From the NCBI GenBank assembly GCA_002328035.1, contig DCVL01000043.1, positions 124,001 through 188,000 of the forward strand: a stretch of 64,000 nucleotides of DNA. Direction: 5' to 3'. Source of the DNA: Geobacter sp. UBA2189. Its GTDB lineage: Bacteria; Desulfobacterota; Desulfuromonadia; Geobacterales; Pseudopelobacteraceae. The notes under the pieces are model-generated. The model did no database searches. It worked only from the letters and a program-made list of their open reading frames with translations, and was not told the DNA's origin. Numbering within the stretch: the first letter of the stretch is position 1; every line of letters starts with the position of its first letter. Below are positions 60,454-64,000 of this stretch, one piece after another. Both the position numbers and the translations under genes were made by a program.

Positions 60454-60819
60454 ATGCTTGGAAACCTGACCCTGATTCTGCTCTGCCAGCTGATTGGCGA
60501 AACCATCACCAAGGTAACCAAACTGCCGATCCCAGGACCGGTGATCGGCATGGTTATCCTGTTCTGCGGACTGTTCTTTAGTAAAAAAATGCCTGCTGAA
60601 CTGGAATCAGTGGCTGGTTTTTTGCATCGCTATCTGCCGCTGCTGTTTGTTCCGGCCGGTGTTGGCGTAATTACCAACCTTGATCTGATGCTGCACTCCT
60701 GGGCTCCGCTGGCAGGCGCCATTATCATCGGCACTGCCATAACGGTTGCCGTAACCGGCCTTGTCATGCAGATGGCAAACCGTCGTCAGAAACCAGACCA
60801 GCAGGAGCTGCAGCCATGA
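60454..60819 (+). CDS. LrgA/CidA family holin-like membrane protein
   Basis: A 121-aa protein with four membrane helices. LCQLIGETITKVTKLPIPGPVIGMVILF is the LrgA/CidA signature, and LHRYLPLLFVPAGVGVI is also conserved. It works with the LrgB-type partner downstream, which it overlaps by 4 nt. These pairs influence murein hydrolase activity or export of small organic acids. Confidence 0.9.
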   Translation: MLGNLTLILLCQLIGETITKVTKLPIPGPVIGMVILFCGLFFSKKMPAELESVAGFLHRYLPLLFVPAGVGVITNLDLMLHSWAPLAGAIIIGTAITVAVTGLVMQMANRRQKPDQQELQP

Positions 60820-61535
60820 ACGGGGATATCACGCAACTCTGGGTCTACCTCTCCACCAGTCCGCTGTTATGGCTGACCGTGACCCTGTTGGCCTATCAGC
60901 TGGGAGTCTGGGTATTTCAGCGCTTTGGTTTTAGTCCAATCCTTAACCCAGTGCTGACTGCCGTACTGGTACTGGTCATACTGTTGAAACTGACTGGTAC
61001 TGAGTATCAGGCCTATTTTAAAGGTGCCCAGTTTATCCATTTTCTACTGGGACCAGCCACGGTTGCCCTGGCAATTCCGCTCTACCGTGAGGTTGCGACC
61101 ATACGCAAGACCTTTGTTCCGATTCTGATTTCGCTGGTGGTTGGCTCGTTGGCTGCCATACTTAGCGCAGTGGGGATCGCTTGGGCTCTGGGGGGTGAGC
61201 GGTTACTGCTGCTGACGCTTGCTCCCAAGTCGGTTACTACGCCGATTGCCATGGGGATCGCTGAACAGATCGGCGGCCTGCCTGCATTAACTGCGGTGGC
61301 AGTGGTGCTAACCGGCATTACCGGTGTGGTAATCGGTGATCTGGTGCTGAACTGGGTGCGGGTGCATGATGAGACCGCCCGTGGCATGGCCTTTGGGGTT
61401 GCCTCCCACGGTATCGGCACTGCCCATGCCATGCAGAAAAGCAGGGTGTCCGGGGCATTTTCAGCACTGGCAATGGCCTTGAACGGCTTGCTGACCGCCC
61501 TGTTGCTGCCTGCACTGCTCAGTCTGCTGCGCTGA
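60816..61535 (+). CDS. LrgB/CidB family membrane protein
   Basis: A 239-aa protein with about seven membrane helices. The conserved block LAPKSVTTPIAMGIAEQIGG and the later GMAFGVASHGIGTAHAMQ match LrgB/YohK. It is translationally coupled to the LrgA-like gene. Its last 17 nt overlap, tail to tail, the minus-strand DUF4130 gene. Confidence 0.92.
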   Translation: MNGDITQLWVYLSTSPLLWLTVTLLAYQLGVWVFQRFGFSPILNPVLTAVLVLVILLKLTGTEYQAYFKGAQFIHFLLGPATVALAIPLYREVATIRKTFVPILISLVVGSLAAILSAVGIAWALGGERLLLLTLAPKSVTTPIAMGIAEQIGGLPALTAVAVVLTGITGVVIGDLVLNWVRVHDETARGMAFGVASHGIGTAHAMQKSRVSGAFSALAMALNGLLTALLLPALLSLLR

Positions 61536-62289
61536 CCGTTCTCCCAAATTCAGTTAAACAGACCCTGACCTTAAGCGGTACCTTGCCTTGCTGCAACCTC
61601 AGATTCCTGCGTTCCGGTATGGCCAGGGTGCTGAAGTAGCAGCGCCAGAGCTGCTGGAACTGCGCCTCCTGCGGGGTTGCTTCCGGCTGTTCATGCAGCT
61701 CCATCGGCAGCAGCAGCCATTCCTTTTTTCCCGCATCGTACAGAATACCCTCGCCATGGCGCTGATCATGGATCAGCCACTGCTGGTCACTGAAGCGCTC
61801 GGCAAAGTGATCCCCGATCAGCAGCAGGACACGGTGATCCGGCCTGATTACAGCGTAGTACAGCCCGCCCTGCACCTGCTGAAAACGGACAAACCCCAGA
61901 TAACGGTGCGCCTCCCGCCCCACCTGCCGCGCCAGCTTCCAGACAGGCGCCACCTGCGGATGAGCCAGCATGGCGTCAATACGCCTGCCCTGTTCTGCCT
62001 CCAGTAACAGATAGCGGTACAGCAGTAGCTCCTGTTGGGGGTGATCAGCCAACAGACATCGCCGCAGGAGTTTGAGTGAATTGTCGGTGAGACGTTTGGT
62101 CAGACGTTGCCAGAATTCCTCTGCCACAGCCTGATCCGTACTGATGCTGATCTCGCTGCTGAACAGGCTTTGCTGATCAAGTTGAGTGGCGCTGATCCGT
62201 TCTACCTCCACAGGTTCTGCCAGCAGCCGGGCATAAAGGGTCAGCAACCCAGCCAGGCTGCCGTCATATCTGTAGCTTGCAGGCATCAC
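61519..62289 (-). CDS. DUF4130 putative DNA repair protein (TIGR03915 type)
   Basis: A 256-aa protein. It starts YRYDGSLAGLLTLYARLL (typically F-x-Y-D-G-x-x-x-G-L-L), then LLRRCLLADHPQQELLLYRYL, HPQVAPVWKLARQVGREAHRYLGFVRFQ and DQQWLIHDQRHGEGILYD. These are landmarks of the DUF4130 family always found next to a radical-SAM DNA-modification or repair protein. The reaction is unknown. It overlaps the radical-SAM gene by 4 nt. Confidence 0.88.
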   Translation of the reverse strand: MMPASYRYDGSLAGLLTLYARLLAEPVEVERISATQLDQQSLFSSEISISTDQAVAEEFWQRLTKRLTDNSLKLLRRCLLADHPQQELLLYRYLLLEAEQGRRIDAMLAHPQVAPVWKLARQVGREAHRYLGFVRFQQVQGGLYYAVIRPDHRVLLLIGDHFAERFSDQQWLIHDQRHGEGILYDAGKKEWLLLPMELHEQPEATPQEAQFQQLWRCYFSTLAIPERRNLRLQQGKVPLKVRVCLTEFGRTVSAAD

Positions 62290-63578
62290 AGCTCTCCGGT
62301 AATCAGACTGCGGATTTCATCATCAGCAGTGGAGCTAAAATCAAGGCTGAGCTGCTGCGGTTTCAATATGGTCGTCCTGTCAATCAATCTGCTGCGCAGG
62401 CTGCTGCTGTCCAGTGTTGTTGCCTCCAGCGATCTGCCGCGAGCTGTGACAAAGTAGCGGGCTCGCTTCATCACCACCCCCAGCCGGATCAGATCATCCA
62501 GTCCCAGGTGCCCCTGCCGCCGAGCCCGAATAATCCGCTGGGCAGACAGCACCCCCACCCCCGGCACCCGCAGCAGTTCTTCATAGCTGACCCGGTTGAT
62601 CTCCACCGGAAACAGCTCAATATGGCGCAGAGCCCAGCCGGTCTTGGGATCAAGCTCGCTATCCAGATTGGGACGCGCCTCATCCAGCAGTTCATCAGCA
62701 GAAAAGCCGTAATAGCGAAGCAGCCAGTCTGCCTGATACAGGCGGTGTTCTCGCTTAAGTGTCGCCACCGGACGGGCAGGCAGGCGGGTGTCCTGATTGA
62801 CAGGGATAAAGGCAGAATAGTAGACCCGTTTCAGATCCAGCCGCTGGTAGAGCTGTTCAGACAGGATTACGATCTGGCGATCAGATTCACCGCTAGCCCC
62901 CACGATCAGCTGGGTGCTTTGCCCAGCCGGTGCAAAGCGAGGCACCTTGCGGGACTGCTTCCGCTCGGCTCGATTGATGGTGATCAACCGGTTGACTTGC
63001 CGCATCGGCTGCACCACCGCATCACGGCTCTTGTCCGGCGCCAGCAACTGCAGGCTTGCACTGGTGGGCAGCTCAAGATTGACACTGACCCGGTCTGCCC
63101 AGCGTCCGGCCTGCTGCACCAGCAACGGATCAGCCCCCGGCACCAGTTTAAGGTGGATATAGCCGTTGAAGCAGTACTCTTCCCGTAGGGTGCGTACCCC
63201 CTGAATCAGCAGCTCCATGGTGTAATCCGGCGAACGAACCACGCCGGTGCTGAGGAACAGCCCTTCAATGCAGTTGCGGCGATAAAAGCCGATGGTCAGC
63301 TCTGCCACCTCGGCCGGAGAGAGCGCCACACGCGGCGTATCGTTACTGCGGCGGTTGACGCAGTAGGCGCAGTCGTAGATGCAGGCGTTAGTCATCAATA
63401 TTTTCAGCAGGGAGACACAGCGACCGTCGCTGGTCCAGGTGTGGCAGATACCAGTGGACGCAGCAGAACCGACCCCACCGTTGCTGTTCGCACGGGAGCT
63501 ACCGCTGGAAGAGCAGGAGACATCGTACTTTGCTCCGTCTGCCAGTATTTTCAGCCTGTCCATCAGATCAGTTGCCAC
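62286..63578 (-). CDS. Radical SAM putative DNA modification/repair protein (TIGR03916 type)
   Basis: A 430-aa enzyme. The [4Fe-4S] cysteines are Cys66, Cys70 and Cys73 in NACIYDCAYC. SFxPVNQDTRLP-like text (SAFIPVNQDTRLP) and a C-terminal helix-hairpin-helix (LLRVPGVGVLSAQRIIRARR) support DNA binding. It forms a coupled two-gene operon with the DUF4130 protein. The serine/glycine-rich start (SCSSSGSSRANSNGG) is typical of this family. Target lesion unknown. Confidence 0.92.
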   Translation of the reverse strand: MATDLMDRLKILADGAKYDVSCSSSGSSRANSNGGVGSAASTGICHTWTSDGRCVSLLKILMTNACIYDCAYCVNRRSNDTPRVALSPAEVAELTIGFYRRNCIEGLFLSTGVVRSPDYTMELLIQGVRTLREEYCFNGYIHLKLVPGADPLLVQQAGRWADRVSVNLELPTSASLQLLAPDKSRDAVVQPMRQVNRLITINRAERKQSRKVPRFAPAGQSTQLIVGASGESDRQIVILSEQLYQRLDLKRVYYSAFIPVNQDTRLPARPVATLKREHRLYQADWLLRYYGFSADELLDEARPNLDSELDPKTGWALRHIELFPVEINRVSYEELLRVPGVGVLSAQRIIRARRQGHLGLDDLIRLGVVMKRARYFVTARGRSLEATTLDSSSLRSRLIDRTTILKPQQLSLDFSSTADDEIRSLITGEL

Positions 63579-63730
63579 GCAGGTTCTCCTTTAAAAATAC
63601 ATGGCGGAGTATAGCACACAGCTGTGACAGGAAAGGTCATGAATAGAATAGTTGAGCAAACAATTTGCTTTGCCGCAAACTGTTGTATACTTGCAGCAGA
63701 TTACACGAGACCAATAACGGAGGATCTCTC

Positions 63731-64000
63731 ATGGCAAAGATAAAGATCGTGTTTTACAGCATGTATGGTCATGTTTTTTCGCTGGCAGAAGCAATTGCCG
63801 AGGGGGCACGAAACGTTGAAGGTTGCACTGTAGAACTGCTACAGGTGCCGGAATTGATGTCCGACGATGTTTTGGAGAAACATGGTGCCACGAAAGCCCG
63901 TTCTGCTTTTGCCCATATCCCGATTGCCACGGTTGATTGCCTGGCCGATGCAGATGCACTGATCTTCGGCACGCCGACCCGTTTTGGCAACATGGCGGCA
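63731..64000 (+). CDS. wrbA: NAD(P)H:quinone oxidoreductase, WrbA type, C-terminus outside window
   Basis: The first 90 codons of a flavodoxin-like quinone reductase: KIKIVFYSMYGHVFSLAEAIAEG, with the FMN phosphate loop YSMYGH, and LIFGTPTRFGNMAA, a WrbA signature. It reduces quinones by two electrons. GGAGG precedes ATG 63731, and a possible -10 TATACT stands at 63686. The full protein should be about 200 aa. Confidence 0.93.
   Translation, partial: MAKIKIVFYSMYGHVFSLAEAIAEGARNVEGCTVELLQVPELMSDDVLEKHGATKARSAFAHIPIATVDCLADADALIFGTPTRFGNMAA

Noticed and set aside
62277..63188. Long plus-strand open frame (about 300 codons) opposite the radical-SAM gene
   Set aside because: It is antisense to a clear radical-SAM enzyme, is rich in Q, H, P and R as expected for a shadow in G+C-rich DNA, and has no domain I recognise.
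1..64000. CRISPR arrays, rRNA and tRNA genes
   Set aside because: Intergenic regions were read on both strands; no regularly spaced repeats, cloverleaf-like sequences or rRNA segments were found.

Overview
The window is bacterial chromosome. Gene content suggests a Geobacter-like member of the Desulfuromonadia: large PAS-rich hybrid histidine kinases, several diguanylate cyclases, a PATAN/DUF4388 protein beside a PilT-type ATPase, a complete MSHA-like type IV pilus locus and an enoyl-reductase-like (FabMG-type) protein beside bamD and plsY. This assignment is inferred from content, not from a search. Genes are dense and mostly in short operons with 1-20 nt overlaps. I saw no rRNA, tRNA, CRISPR array or intact insertion sequence.

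Layout. 1-8.4 kb: release factor 3 (cut by the left edge), small housekeeping genes, then a cell-envelope run (FabMG-like, bamD, plsY, two related lipoproteins). 8.4-18.1 kb: a Nudix hydrolase, a hybrid kinase with HPt domain plus response-regulator diguanylate cyclase, a PLC-like protein, a second hybrid kinase with a periplasmic sensor, a YihY protein and thiol peroxidase. 18.1-24.7 kb: a GspE-type ATPase, carbonic anhydrase, isochorismatase-like hydrolase, then DUF4388 - PilT ATPase - proline-rich protein. 24.8-25.05 kb: a probable free-standing structured RNA with its own promoter and terminator. 25.0-28.3 kb: a two-gene ovothiol operon (ovoA plus a PLP C-S lyase, probably ovoB). 28.5-29.7 kb: an unusual Mrr-like/ParA fusion.

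29.7-43.3 kb is an MSHA-like pilus locus: mshI-J-K-L-E-G-M on the minus strand, an inverted mshN-like gene, a major prepilin, and a four-gene operon that is the most unusual part of the window. In that operon a minimal nucleotidyltransferase (MNT) antitoxin is followed by a HEPN toxin domain fused in frame to a type IV prepilin, so that the prepilin peptidase site lies at the joint; then come a LamG-bearing prepilin and a 59-aa membrane protein. An inverted repeat precedes the MNT gene.

43.4-53.7 kb is core: groESL under a CIRCE-controlled promoter, ligA, a PAS-GGDEF protein, cysK, cobU, cobT and a SulP transporter. 53.7-60.4 kb is an accessory island: a HEPN-motif protein, a possible group II intron remnant, brnTA, a decayed small gene, a HipA/YjjJ-type toxin, and a restriction-modification pair followed by a probable integron attC site. 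60.4-64 kb holds lrgAB-like genes, a radical-SAM/DUF4130 DNA-repair pair and a WrbA-type quinone oxidoreductase cut by the right edge.

One theme runs through the window: two GGDEF proteins could make c-di-GMP, and three proteins (the MshE ATPase, a second GspE-like ATPase and the DUF4388 protein) carry 24-residue motifs of the c-di-GMP-binding MshEN type, so pilus activity is probably tied to this messenger.
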